Source: an uncultured Prevotellaceae bacterium
GTDB lineage: Bacteria; Bacteroidota; Bacteroidia; Bacteroidales; Bacteroidaceae
Reading direction: 5' to 3'
Length of the DNA: 59,448 nucleotides
Assembly: GCA_902800585.1 (NCBI GenBank)
Contig: CADCEW010000013.1
Location: 1-59,448 of the forward strand
Positions 50,720 through 58,731 of the stretch are shown here, piece by piece. The position numbers and the translations under genes were made by a program. The notes beneath the pieces were generated by a model. The model did not search any database, was not told the origin of the DNA, and saw nothing but the letters and a program-made list of their open reading frames with translations. How positions within the stretch are numbered: position 1 is the stretch's first letter; each line of letters opens with the position of its first letter.

Positions 50720-50745
50720 TTAATTATCAATTGTCAACTTTCAAT

Positions 50746-51684
50746 TCAATAATATTGCATCGTGCAGCAATGCAGACTTCCGTGTTGTTGGATGACGGCA
50801 CGACAGTCGATACCTATCATCTCTCTGTCAGGGAAAGCCTCTCCGATGATACGTATCGCTTCTGCATCCAAGTCTGGTTGTGCATAGGTAGGCACTAATA
50901 CCGCCCCGTTAATTACCAGATAGTTGGCATAGGTCGCAGGCAACCTGTCTTCGCCATCATAGATAGGAAGTGGTAATGGCAGTTTCAGTAGCTGATACGG
51001 TTTACCTTCCATTGTCCGCAGCTCCTGTAGTTCCTGTTCCATCTCCACAAGGTCGGGATGTTCCTCGTCGCCCCCTGTATATATAATGGTATCATTAGGA
51101 GCAATGCGTACCAGTGTGTCGATATGTCCATCTGTGTCGTCACCGATGAGACTGCCGTGTTGCAACCATATGATGCGCTTGGCACCTAACCATTCCTTCA
51201 AGCGTTCCTCAATCTCTTCTTTAGTGAGAGGCTCATTGCGATGTGGAGCCATCAGACAGCATTGTGTCGTGAAGATCGTTCCTTTGCCATCGCTCTCGAT
51301 GCTGCCGCCTTCCAAGACGAAATCGAGATGCGGCTCATAGATGCCGCTGACTAAACCTCGCTTATAGAGGTGTTGGTTGATTTCATTGTCCAACTCCGCA
51401 GGAAACTTTTCGCCCCATCCGTTGAACTTGAAATCGAGGAGAATGACCTTTGACTCTTCCATCACCGTGATGAAGCCATGATCCCTTGTCCAAGTGTCGT
51501 TATGAGGGATGTCATCGACGATAATCAGAGCTTCACGCTTGTTGATTTCACGCTTCACCTCCTCGTACACTTTCATGATTTCAGGTAGGATGGGAGCCCA
51601 GTCGGTATGCTCGTGCGGCATTGTCAACTGCACGGCACTTTGATATTCCCACTCTGCAGGCATCCGCCTCTTATATAGATTCAT
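50746..51684 (-). CDS. aguA: Agmatine deiminase
   Basis: Converts agmatine to N-carbamoylputrescine and ammonia. The 312-residue protein has the guanidino-modifying-enzyme fold motifs MPAEWEYQSAVQLTMPHEHTDW, DTWTRDHGFITV, GDDTDGHIDTLVRIA and the catalytic Cys in GSLHCCTMQ near the C-terminus. It is the first gene of aguA-aguB-glnN. The start lies 5 nt after a -7 box. Confidence 0.94.
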   Translation of the reverse strand: MNLYKRRMPAEWEYQSAVQLTMPHEHTDWAPILPEIMKVYEEVKREINKREALIIVDDIPHNDTWTRDHGFITVMEESKVILLDFKFNGWGEKFPAELDNEINQHLYKRGLVSGIYEPHLDFVLEGGSIESDGKGTIFTTQCCLMAPHRNEPLTKEEIEERLKEWLGAKRIIWLQHGSLIGDDTDGHIDTLVRIAPNDTIIYTGGDEEHPDLVEMEQELQELRTMEGKPYQLLKLPLPLPIYDGEDRLPATYANYLVINGAVLVPTYAQPDLDAEAIRIIGEAFPDREMIGIDCRAVIQQHGSLHCCTMQYY

Positions 51685-51689
51685 GGGTG

Positions 51690-51697
51690 CAAAGGTA
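51690..51697 (-). promoter_or_regulatory. Promoter -7 box for aguA-aguB-glnN
   Basis: Minus-strand TACCTTTG, followed by CACCC and the ATG, so the leader is nearly absent. Confidence 0.5.
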
Positions 51698-51704
51698 GTA
51701 AAAA

Positions 51705-51733
51705 GTTTAGAGTTTAGAGTTTAAAGTTTAAAG
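51705..51733. repeat. 7-bp GTTTAGA/GTTTAAA repeats between divergent promoters
   Basis: Four 7-bp units (51705, 51712, 51719, 51726) separate the aguA promoter from the ABC transporter promoter. Confidence 0.8.
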
Positions 51734-51740
51734 AATTTAT

Positions 51741-51748
51741 TATCTTTG
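51741..51748 (+). promoter_or_regulatory. Promoter -7 box for the FetAB-like genes
   Basis: TATCTTTG, 15 nt before the start at 51764. Confidence 0.5.
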
Positions 51749-51763
51749 CACCAAAATACGACG

Positions 51764-52324
51764 ATGTTAGAACTGCATCATGTAACGATAGAGCCGTTGA
51801 TTCACTCCCTATCCCTGGAGGTAGGCGATGGTCAACTGGTATGTTTGACAGGTCCGGAACGCTCTGGCAAGACGACCTTGTTGCGTGCTATTTTGGGTTT
51901 GATACCCATTGATGGCGGACATATCAGCATTGATGGTGAACTGCTGACACCCCTCTCAGCTCCATATTTCCGCAGACAGATTGCGTATGTGCCCCAATGT
52001 CTGACAGCCGTGGAGGACTATGACAGCATTGCCGACCTGTCGGAGATGTTGTTTGGACTGAAAGTCAATAAGGGTGAGGCATCGTATAAGGTGCCAACTG
52101 ACGGACGTAGGTGGTCTGAACTCTCTGCCGATGAGCGTTATTTGCTGCTACTCCGTAATGCATTGCAGTTAGACAAGCGCCTGTTGATAGTCGATGAGCC
52201 TGCAGCACCTATCAGTGCCGAGACGATGGAGGAAGTCGACCTTTTGTTGCAAGAGGCGGCTAACAGAGGGGCAACCGTCTTTGCCGTTAATTCACGAATC
52301 CTACAAAATCAGATACAAATATGA
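51764..52324 (+). CDS. ABC transporter ATP-binding protein (FetA/YbbL-like) with altered motifs
   Basis: The start at 51764 (MLELHHVTIEPLIHSLSL) is chosen as the TTG further upstream overlaps the -7 box. The 186 residues have Walker A GPERSGKTT (30-38), a Q-loop (VPQCLTAVED) and Walker B LLIVDEP. The signature reads ELSADERYL rather than LSGGQ, and the H-loop has Asn (VFAVNSR). It pairs with the permease overlapping by 4 nt (ATGA). In E. coli FetAB exports iron; the altered motifs make activity uncertain. Confidence 0.85.
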   Translation: MLELHHVTIEPLIHSLSLEVGDGQLVCLTGPERSGKTTLLRAILGLIPIDGGHISIDGELLTPLSAPYFRRQIAYVPQCLTAVEDYDSIADLSEMLFGLKVNKGEASYKVPTDGRRWSELSADERYLLLLRNALQLDKRLLIVDEPAAPISAETMEEVDLLLQEAANRGATVFAVNSRILQNQIQI

Positions 52325-53040
52325 ATATCACCATTCCCAAACTGGTCATCGCCATCCTGTTGTTGCTGATACCAGCCTTGATATTATACCGTCTGGATCG
52401 TCGTTTCCTGCGGATGGCATCCATTGTGATAGCTCGTTTAACGATTACCCTCATCGTCCTTACCGCCTGTCTTTACTATGTGTTCCTATGGGATAAGACT
52501 TGGGTAAATATCCTGTGGGTGCTGTTGACCAGTGGCATTGCCACATCAGTCTATTGCAAACGTCGCTGGCAGAAGATTCCCATCTATATCAGTATGACGG
52601 TAGTAACCTTTGTTTTTGGCATCCTCGTATTATTGTTGATAGATGCCAGTCACCTGTTCAGTGCCCCGTTTTTCATCCCTGTGATGACAATGTTACAGGC
52701 AGAGGCACTCTTCGTCTGTCGTCGAGGTATCACCACCTATGTGTTGGAGCGTCGGCAGCATCCTGAACTGATGGAGTATCTGAAGGGCAACGGGGCTTCC
52801 AAAATAGAGGCGTTGCGTCCTTTCCTGACGAAAGCTATCACACGAGCCTTCACTCCTGCCTTGTCGTTACTGTTGTTGGTAGGACTGGTATTCATGCCAT
52901 CGCTGTTGTGTGGCTTATTGATGGGCGGTTTTTCTCCTTTGCAGTCTGTCGCCTTCCTTGCTATCATGACATCTGCGGCATTGTGTAGCACGATGCTCAC
53001 CCTTGTATTTACTATTTACATCTATACCCGTATCAGTTGA
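52321..53040 (+). CDS. UPF0014 ABC permease (FetB/YbbM-like)
   Basis: Inner-membrane permease of 239 residues with six or seven helices. The family signature is visible in PVMTMLQAEALFVCRRGITTYVLE and the C-terminal ALSLLLLVGLVFMPSLLCGLLMGGFSPLQSVAFLA. With the preceding ATPase it would form a metal-ion exporter. Downstream the nuclease start lies 1 nt after its stop. Confidence 0.9.
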   Translation: MNITIPKLVIAILLLLIPALILYRLDRRFLRMASIVIARLTITLIVLTACLYYVFLWDKTWVNILWVLLTSGIATSVYCKRRWQKIPIYISMTVVTFVFGILVLLLIDASHLFSAPFFIPVMTMLQAEALFVCRRGITTYVLERRQHPELMEYLKGNGASKIEALRPFLTKAITRAFTPALSLLLLVGLVFMPSLLCGLLMGGFSPLQSVAFLAIMTSAALCSTMLTLVFTIYIYTRIS

Positions 53041-53041
53041 C

Positions 53042-53821
53042 ATGAAAAGACTATCCCTCATCCTGGCAGCCGTCATGCTGCTATGTATGCAGTCCTGTGG
53101 ACAGCGTGTCGAACAACAAGTATCCTCAGAGTCAGAGAAGAACCTGACCGATGTACGTCTTCGTCAGGATGTCACTCCCTTGCAGCGTTATGCCTACAAG
53201 GCGTGGTATTCTGAAACAATGCGCATTCCCCTTGCTGTCTCGTGGTATCTCACGGGCAATCATGTCACAGGTAATTTTAAGCGTAAGGGTGTCGCCTTCC
53301 ATCCTGATGAGGATGTGAAAGGTAATCCTGTCACTACCTTCGACTATATGCAGTCAGGCTACAGTCGTGGACATATGTGTCCATCGGGTGATAACAAATG
53401 GAACCAACGGGCACAGGAGGAGAGTTTCCTGATGACGAATATCTGTCCGCAGAATACCAAACTGAATGGGGGCGACTGGAACGATTTGGAGGTCTTGTGC
53501 CGTACATGGGCACGTCGCTATGATCGTGTATATATTGTCTGCGGTCCTGTCCTTCGTGGTAATACCCACAAGACCATTGGTCGTCAGCGCAATCGTCGTA
53601 TTACCGTGCCTGAAGCTTTTTATAAGGTTGTCCTTCGTACAGGCAAACACCCTGCTGCCATCGGCTTTATCTACGAGAATAACGGCAGCAATCAACCGAT
53701 GCGCCATGCTGTCCGCAGTGTTGATGAGATAGAGCAACTCACGGGTATCGACTTCTTCTCATCCCTCGACGACGATATCGAGAACCGCATCGAAGCAAAA
53801 TCCAATCTATCTAATTGGTAA
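53042..53821 (+). CDS. DNA/RNA non-specific endonuclease, lipoprotein
   Basis: The start at 53042 gives a lipoprotein signal (LAAVMLLCMQSC). The 259-residue protein has the NUC1 active-site motif in SRGHMCPSGDN (His111, matching DRGH), followed by ICPQNTKLNGGDWNDLE, which holds the metal Asn. It cuts nucleic acids outside the cell or in the periplasm, perhaps feeding nucleotide salvage. The start of the ORF to 53003 overlaps fetB and was dropped. Confidence 0.88.
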   Translation: MKRLSLILAAVMLLCMQSCGQRVEQQVSSESEKNLTDVRLRQDVTPLQRYAYKAWYSETMRIPLAVSWYLTGNHVTGNFKRKGVAFHPDEDVKGNPVTTFDYMQSGYSRGHMCPSGDNKWNQRAQEESFLMTNICPQNTKLNGGDWNDLEVLCRTWARRYDRVYIVCGPVLRGNTHKTIGRQRNRRITVPEAFYKVVLRTGKHPAAIGFIYENNGSNQPMRHAVRSVDEIEQLTGIDFFSSLDDDIENRIEAKSNLSNW

Positions 53822-53830
53822 GAGTAAACT

Positions 53831-53861
53831 ATAAAGCCTGGGCAAATTGCCCAGGCTTTAT
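53831..53861. terminator. Bidirectional terminator, GCCTGGGC type
   Basis: A perfect 13-bp stem (53831-53843 with 53849-53861) with A/T-rich ends lies between convergent genes. It resembles the terminators at 42047 and 47541. Confidence 0.9.
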
Positions 53862-53878
53862 AGTTATCTTTTGTTCTT

Positions 53879-54931
53879 TTATATCGCATTCTTGACATCC
53901 GCGAGAGTAATCTCTACCAATTCGTTGTCAGGAACCTTGCCCGCTTTGGCAATGCGGTTGGCTTGTGCCTGAATAGTCTTCTCGAAGACATTACGGACGA
54001 AACGGGCATTACCGAAGTTACGGTCCTTATGCTCAACGGCATAGTCGAGACGATCCTTGAGATAGGCGGCAGCTTCCTTGGTAATAGTGTACTCGTTCTT
54101 CTTCAGATACTTGCGGAAAATCTTGTAGAGGTCGTCCGAACTATAGTCGGGGAAATGGATGTAGCGGTTGAAACGGGATTGCAACCCCGGGTTGGCATCG
54201 ATGAATTTCTTCATCTCGTTAGTATAGCCAGCCACGATAACAACGAGACGGTCGCGGTCGTCCTCCATACGTTTCAGCAGTGTTGCCACAGCCTCTGCAC
54301 CATAGTCGTTACCCGACTCACTCTGGGTGATGGCATACGCCTCGTCGATGAAGAGTACACCGTTCAGGGCGGAGTCACACATCGCATTCACACGGGGAGC
54401 CGTCTGTCCGACATACTGTCCGATAAGTCCGGAACGGTCTGTCTCCACGAGGTGTCCTTTCTTCAAGATACCCAGATCTTTGTAGATACGAGCCACGATA
54501 CGAGCCACCGTTGTTTTACCTGTACCGGGACTGCCCGTAAATACAAGGTGATAACTGAGGTTAGGAGTCTTCAGTCCTTTTGCCTCACGCTGCTTCTGAA
54601 CCTTCACGAAGTTGGCAAGTGAACGCACTTCCGCCTTTACCTCATCAAGACCGATCAGGTCGTTGAGTTCCTCGTAGGGGTCACCCTCGATGGGTTTGTT
54701 GACAACGACACTGTCACCGCCTCCTTCCGAACGGTCCTCATCAGTGAACTTATACTTGCGTCCACCTTCGTCAGAGCCGTCTCCGTCGACGACGAAATGA
54801 CGGTCTTTAGAACTTGAGTCGTCGCTGCTTCCTGCGACCATTGTAAACACAGCCATCGTGATGAAGAAAGCTGTGATACATACGATAACGATTGTTAGTT
54901 GCTTACTGTTGAAGCGATCCATCCATGACAT
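53879..54931 (-). CDS. Membrane-anchored AAA ATPase of the CbxX/CfqX (SpoVK) type
   Basis: The 350-residue protein has an N-terminal helix (QLTIVIVCITAFFITMAVFTM, residues ~11-31), a charged Gly/Asp-rich linker (~32-80), and one AAA+ domain: GSPGTGKTT (~131-139), LFIDEAYAI, and R-finger region SRFNRYIHFPDY, with SGLIGQYVGQTAP of the CbbX/SpoVK pore region. CbbX remodels rubisco, but the substrate here is unknown. The first 37 bp overlap the end of the preceding membrane gene. Confidence 0.85.
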   Translation of the reverse strand: MSWMDRFNSKQLTIVIVCITAFFITMAVFTMVAGSSDDSSSKDRHFVVDGDGSDEGGRKYKFTDEDRSEGGGDSVVVNKPIEGDPYEELNDLIGLDEVKAEVRSLANFVKVQKQREAKGLKTPNLSYHLVFTGSPGTGKTTVARIVARIYKDLGILKKGHLVETDRSGLIGQYVGQTAPRVNAMCDSALNGVLFIDEAYAITQSESGNDYGAEAVATLLKRMEDDRDRLVVIVAGYTNEMKKFIDANPGLQSRFNRYIHFPDYSSDDLYKIFRKYLKKNEYTITKEAAAYLKDRLDYAVEHKDRNFGNARFVRNVFEKTIQAQANRIAKAGKVPDNELVEITLADVKNAI

Positions 54932-55356
54932 ATTCTTTTGTTTTTAATGATTTCATACATATATAATAATCCCAATGGAGCGGCATAGCATAGCAGGTCT
55001 GCCCAGTCGAAGACACCGGGAAGGCAATGAGCCCCCTGCAACAGCTCTGAGATGACACCTACCAGTGGGATGCTACTGGCAACAGTCAGGCGTAGTAGGG
55101 TAGACTGACGCTCCAGGAGTCCATAGACAAGAAGGATATAGGCGGAAGCCCATAACCCTCCAGGAAGGGAGTAAACCCAAAACTCTGATGGTTGCCAAGT
55201 GGCCATCAGACTCCTCCACTGTGCTATCAAGGGCATCAATCCCATGCCATCAGCGATATGGAAGAGGAGAATCGTGGTGGGGCGGAAGGCAAGGTAAATC
55301 AGTCCACCAAACCCTACCAGAGCGCATCCCAGCGTATGTTGGAGTCGTAATGACAT
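54895..55356 (-). CDS. VanZ-like small membrane protein
   Basis: Membrane protein of about 153 residues (start MSLRLQHTLGC) with four helices: ~9-28, 65-83, 90-110 and 125-143. FDWADLLCYAAPLGLL near the C-terminus resembles the D-x-x-AN-x-x-G motif of VanZ-like proteins, but the match is weak. It is co-transcribed with the AAA ATPase downstream. VanZ of enterococci gives low teicoplanin resistance; nothing of the kind is claimed here. Confidence 0.55.
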   Translation of the reverse strand: MSLRLQHTLGCALVGFGGLIYLAFRPTTILLFHIADGMGLMPLIAQWRSLMATWQPSEFWVYSLPGGLWASAYILLVYGLLERQSTLLRLTVASSIPLVGVISELLQGAHCLPGVFDWADLLCYAAPLGLLYMYEIIKNKRICHGWIASTVSN

Positions 55357-55431
55357 ATTTACTTGAATCAATTAACGCCACAAAATTACAAAAAAAATCA
55401 AAAGAGATGATAGATAATTCATGATTTTTTG

Positions 55432-55439
55432 TAATTTTG
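55432..55439 (+). promoter_or_regulatory. Promoter -7 box for the PurF-like gene
   Basis: TAATTTTG, 41 nt before the ATG; no -33 box recognised. Confidence 0.4.
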
Positions 55440-55480
55440 CAGACCTAAATAGGGTATTAATATAATATAAGGTAAGAAAT

Positions 55481-56917
55481 ATGGGTGGCTTTTTCGGCAC
55501 TATTTCAACAAAAGATTGCGTAAACGACTTGTTTTACGGGACAGACTATAACTCACATTTAGGTACTAAACGCGCTGGACTGGTGACTTTTGATGAGGAG
55601 AGCGGCTTCCATCGTTCTATCCACTCCTTGGAACGTCAGTATTTCCGTTCCCGCTTCGAGGACGAGTTGGAAAGTTTCAAGGGACATCAGGGTATTGGTG
55701 TGATTAGTGATACCGACCCGCAACCGATTATCGTTAACTCCCATTTGGGACGCTATGCCGTCGTAACAGTGGCGAAAATCAATAATCTGCGTGAGATTAC
55801 CGATGAGCTTCTTGCCCAAAGAATGCATCTTAGCGAGTTGTCTGCCAATACCATCAACCAGACGGAACTCGTGGCTTTGTTGATTAATATGGGAGATACC
55901 TTCGTGGAGGGTATCAATAATGTCTATAAGAGGATTCAGGGTTCCTGCTCGATGTTGATTCTGACTGAGGATGGTATCATTGCCGCTCGTGACTTTCTAG
56001 GTCGTACTCCAATAGCTATTGGACGTAAAGAAGGAGCCTATGCCGCTTCCAGTGAGACGACGAGTTTCCCGAATCTCGACTATCAGATAGAGCGTCATAT
56101 CGGTCCAGGTGAGATTGTTCGCCTGCGGAAGGATGGGGTAGAGGTCATGCAGAAGCCCCTGAGTCGTTGTCAGATATGTTCTTTCCTGTGGGTGTACTAT
56201 GGATTCCCTGCCAGTGACTACGAAGGAGTTAATACAGAATATGTACGCGAGCGAAATGGACGTATTGTAGGTGAGAACGACAAGGAGTTGGAGGCTGATA
56301 TGGTCTGTGGTATTCCTGATTCAGGAGTAGGTATGGCTTTAGGCTATTCTCATGGCAAGAAGATTCCATACAAGCGTGCCGTCCTCAAATATACACCGAC
56401 ATGGCCGCGCTCGTTTACACCTGGTAACCAACTGCGTCGTGACTTGGTGGCACGTATGAAACTGATTCCTAATCCAGCTATATTGAAAGACCAGCGTATC
56501 GTGTTCTGCGACGACTCTATTGTTCGTGGTACCCAGTTGCGTGACAATGTGCGTACGTTCTTCGAGAATGGAGCCAAGGAGGTACATGTACGCATCTCCT
56601 GTCCGCCATTGGTCTATGGCTGTCCGTTTATTGGTTTCACCACCTCAAAGACGGATATGGAACTGATTACCCGTCGTATTATCAAGGATTTGGAGGGTGA
56701 TGACAAGAAGAATCTGGAAAAGTATGCCAAGACAGGCACCCCGGAATACCAACGGATGGTGGACGAGATAGCCCGTCGATTGGGGCTGACCAGCGTGAAG
56801 TTTGCTACGCTGGAAGACCTTATTGACTCGATAGGTGTACCTAAAGAACGCTTGTGTACTCATTGCTTTGACGGTACGAGTTACTGTCATGAGCACGACG
56901 ACGAAATCTTTAAATAA
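55481..56917 (+). CDS. Amidophosphoribosyltransferase paralogue lacking the glutaminase Cys
   Basis: The 478-residue protein has a class II glutamine amidotransferase domain (residues 1-~230) starting MGGFFGTIS, where true PurF has Cys right after Met; here it is Gly. The PRPP site VFCDDSIVRGTQ is complete. Cys residues in SRCQICSF, SCPPLVYGCPF and CTHCFDGTSYC would suit an iron-sulfur cluster as in Bacillus PurF. It may use free ammonia or a different donor, or work in another pathway. Confidence 0.85.
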   Translation: MGGFFGTISTKDCVNDLFYGTDYNSHLGTKRAGLVTFDEESGFHRSIHSLERQYFRSRFEDELESFKGHQGIGVISDTDPQPIIVNSHLGRYAVVTVAKINNLREITDELLAQRMHLSELSANTINQTELVALLINMGDTFVEGINNVYKRIQGSCSMLILTEDGIIAARDFLGRTPIAIGRKEGAYAASSETTSFPNLDYQIERHIGPGEIVRLRKDGVEVMQKPLSRCQICSFLWVYYGFPASDYEGVNTEYVRERNGRIVGENDKELEADMVCGIPDSGVGMALGYSHGKKIPYKRAVLKYTPTWPRSFTPGNQLRRDLVARMKLIPNPAILKDQRIVFCDDSIVRGTQLRDNVRTFFENGAKEVHVRISCPPLVYGCPFIGFTTSKTDMELITRRIIKDLEGDDKKNLEKYAKTGTPEYQRMVDEIARRLGLTSVKFATLEDLIDSIGVPKERLCTHCFDGTSYCHEHDDEIFK

Positions 56918-56992
56918 CACTAAAAAATAGTGTATGGTGAGTGTTATCTGCTGAAAAAGCAGTAACTTCGCGCCGTAAAACATATTAGAAGC

Positions 56993-57778
56993 GTGAAAAT
57001 AAAGCAAGTGCTGAGCGCCCTTGAACAGTTCGCGCCTCTGCCCTTACAGGAAAGTTGGGATAATGCTGGCCTGCAAGTAGGACTGACAGAGGCGGAGGTT
57101 TCAGGGGCATTATTGTGTCTGGATGTCAACGAACAGATCGTGGACGAGGCCGTTACGAAAGGATGTAACCTCATTGTGAGTCATCATCCACTGTTGTTCC
57201 GTGGACTGAAACAGATCAGCGATGCCGACTATGTGCAGCGTTGTGTCATTAAAGCGATTAAGCACGACATCGTGGTAGTGTCGATGCATACCAATCTGGA
57301 TAATGCCTTGGATGGTGTAAACTGGAAGATTGCAGAGCATCTGGGACTGAAAGATACGACGTTCTTTGCACAGAAGACGGTGGAAGGCATTGAGGGAGGT
57401 AATGGTGTTATTGGCAATTTGCCATCTGCTATGGATGCGCAGTCTTTTATTGAACTGGTAAAAAGACAATTCCATGTAGCGTGTGCGATGTGTAATGAAT
57501 TGCTGCGCCGTCCCATTCACCGTGTTGCCATCTGTGGCGGGGCAGGGGATTTCCTCTTAGGTGACGCCGTTGAGCAAGGTGCAGACGCCTTTATCACAGG
57601 CGAGATGCACTATCATCAGTATTTCGGTTATGAGCAGCGCCTCCAGATATGTGTTATCGGACATTATCAGAGTGAACAGTACACCTGTGAGATATTCCGC
57701 GACATCATTAAGAGGGAGTGTCCTGGGGTGAAGACCTTTATCACAGAGGTTAGCACCAATCCGATATATTATCTTTAG
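56993..57778 (+). CDS. Nif3/YbgI dinuclear-metal protein
   Basis: The 261-residue protein (GTG start at 56993) matches the Nif3/YbgI family in SWDNAGLQVGL, NLIVSHHPLLFRGLK (metal His pair), HTNLDNALDGVN, and the C-terminal TGEMHYHQYFGYEQ and GHYQSEQYTCE metal ligands. It forms hexameric rings with two metal ions; some members are GTP cyclohydrolase-type or nicking-sugar hydrolases, but the role is unsettled. It precedes the zinc-ribbon protein, a common Bacteroidetes pairing. Confidence 0.9.
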   Translation: MKIKQVLSALEQFAPLPLQESWDNAGLQVGLTEAEVSGALLCLDVNEQIVDEAVTKGCNLIVSHHPLLFRGLKQISDADYVQRCVIKAIKHDIVVVSMHTNLDNALDGVNWKIAEHLGLKDTTFFAQKTVEGIEGGNGVIGNLPSAMDAQSFIELVKRQFHVACAMCNELLRRPIHRVAICGGAGDFLLGDAVEQGADAFITGEMHYHQYFGYEQRLQICVIGHYQSEQYTCEIFRDIIKRECPGVKTFITEVSTNPIYYL

Positions 57779-57823
57779 TCGGAATAATCAGAGTAATCAG
57801 AAAATTCAGAATAATTAGAATTA
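57779..57823. repeat. 9-bp tandem repeat R5 (intergenic)
   Basis: Units TCGGAATAA, TCAGAGTAA, TCAGAAAAT, TCAGAATAA and TTAGAATTA begin on the base after the Nif3-like stop codon and fill most of the spacer. Confidence 0.9.
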
Positions 57824-57835
57824 AAAAAGAAAACT

Positions 57836-58690
57836 ATGGCAAAGAAAGATCCTATGGACATGCCGGTTGAGGAGCGTTTGAAAGTACTCTATCAACTGCA
57901 GACTACGCTCTCTGGTATTGACGAGAAGCGTGCGTTGAGAGGTGAACTGCCTCTGGAAGTACAAGACTTGGAAGATGAGATCGAGGGTTTAACCACTCGT
58001 GTTGAGAAGATCCAGACGGACATCAAGGAGTATGAGACCGCCATCAATCAGAAGAAGGGTGAGATAGAGACGGCAAAGGCAAGTGTGGAGCGTTATAAGA
58101 CACAGTTGAACGACGTAAAGAACAACCGTGAATACGATACCTTGTCGAAGGAAATCGAGTTCCAGTCGTTGGAAATTGAACTATGCAACAAGAAAATCAA
58201 GGAGGCTCAGGTTCGTATTGAGGAGAAGAAAGAAGAGTTGGCAAAGAATCAGGAGGTTATCCAGGATCGTCAGCAAGCATTGGAATTGAAGAAGAGCGAA
58301 CTGGATGAGATTATGGATGAGACTCGTGCCGAGGAAGATAAACTGAAGGCAAAGGTGAAGGAGTTGGAGGCTAAGATTGAGCCACGTCTGCTGACCTCTT
58401 TCAAGCGTATTCGTAAGAATGCACGCAATGGTCTGGGTATCGTTTATGTACAGCGTGATGCCTGTGGTGGTTGCTTCAATAAGATTCCGCCCCAGCGTCA
58501 GTTGGATATCAAGATGCACAAGAAGATTATCGTTTGTGAGTATTGTGGTCGTATCATGATTGACCCGGAACTGGCAGGCGTGAAGATTACTCCTACTGGA
58601 GTAGAGGAGAAGAAGACGCGCAAGCGTGCCATTCGTAAGTCAACGAAGAAAGCCGCAGAGGAGTCACAAGCTCCAGAGGCTGAGGCATAA
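57836..58690 (+). CDS. Coiled-coil zinc-ribbon protein (CT398/zf-RING_7 type)
   Basis: The 284-residue protein has a long coiled coil (residues ~15-195, heptad-rich, Glu/Lys) and a C-terminal zinc ribbon: CGGCFNKIPPQRQ and CEYCGRIMID (four Cys). The tail is basic then Ala/Glu-rich. The family (CT398, HP0958) has been linked to RNA polymerase or sigma-54/flagellar control in other groups; the role in Bacteroidetes is unknown. Confidence 0.85.
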   Translation: MAKKDPMDMPVEERLKVLYQLQTTLSGIDEKRALRGELPLEVQDLEDEIEGLTTRVEKIQTDIKEYETAINQKKGEIETAKASVERYKTQLNDVKNNREYDTLSKEIEFQSLEIELCNKKIKEAQVRIEEKKEELAKNQEVIQDRQQALELKKSELDEIMDETRAEEDKLKAKVKELEAKIEPRLLTSFKRIRKNARNGLGIVYVQRDACGGCFNKIPPQRQLDIKMHKKIIVCEYCGRIMIDPELAGVKITPTGVEEKKTRKRAIRKSTKKAAEESQAPEAEA

Positions 58691-58697
58691 GACAAGT

Positions 58698-58725
58698 AGC
58701 AGGCGTTGGAATTTCCACGCCTGCT
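58698..58725. terminator. Terminator between zinc-ribbon gene and HsdR_N gene
   Basis: AGCAGGCGT (58698-58706) pairs with ACGCCTGCT (58717-58725), with inner pairing of GGAA and TTCC and a T-rich end on the plus strand. Confidence 0.8.
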
Positions 58726-58731
58726 GTTCTT

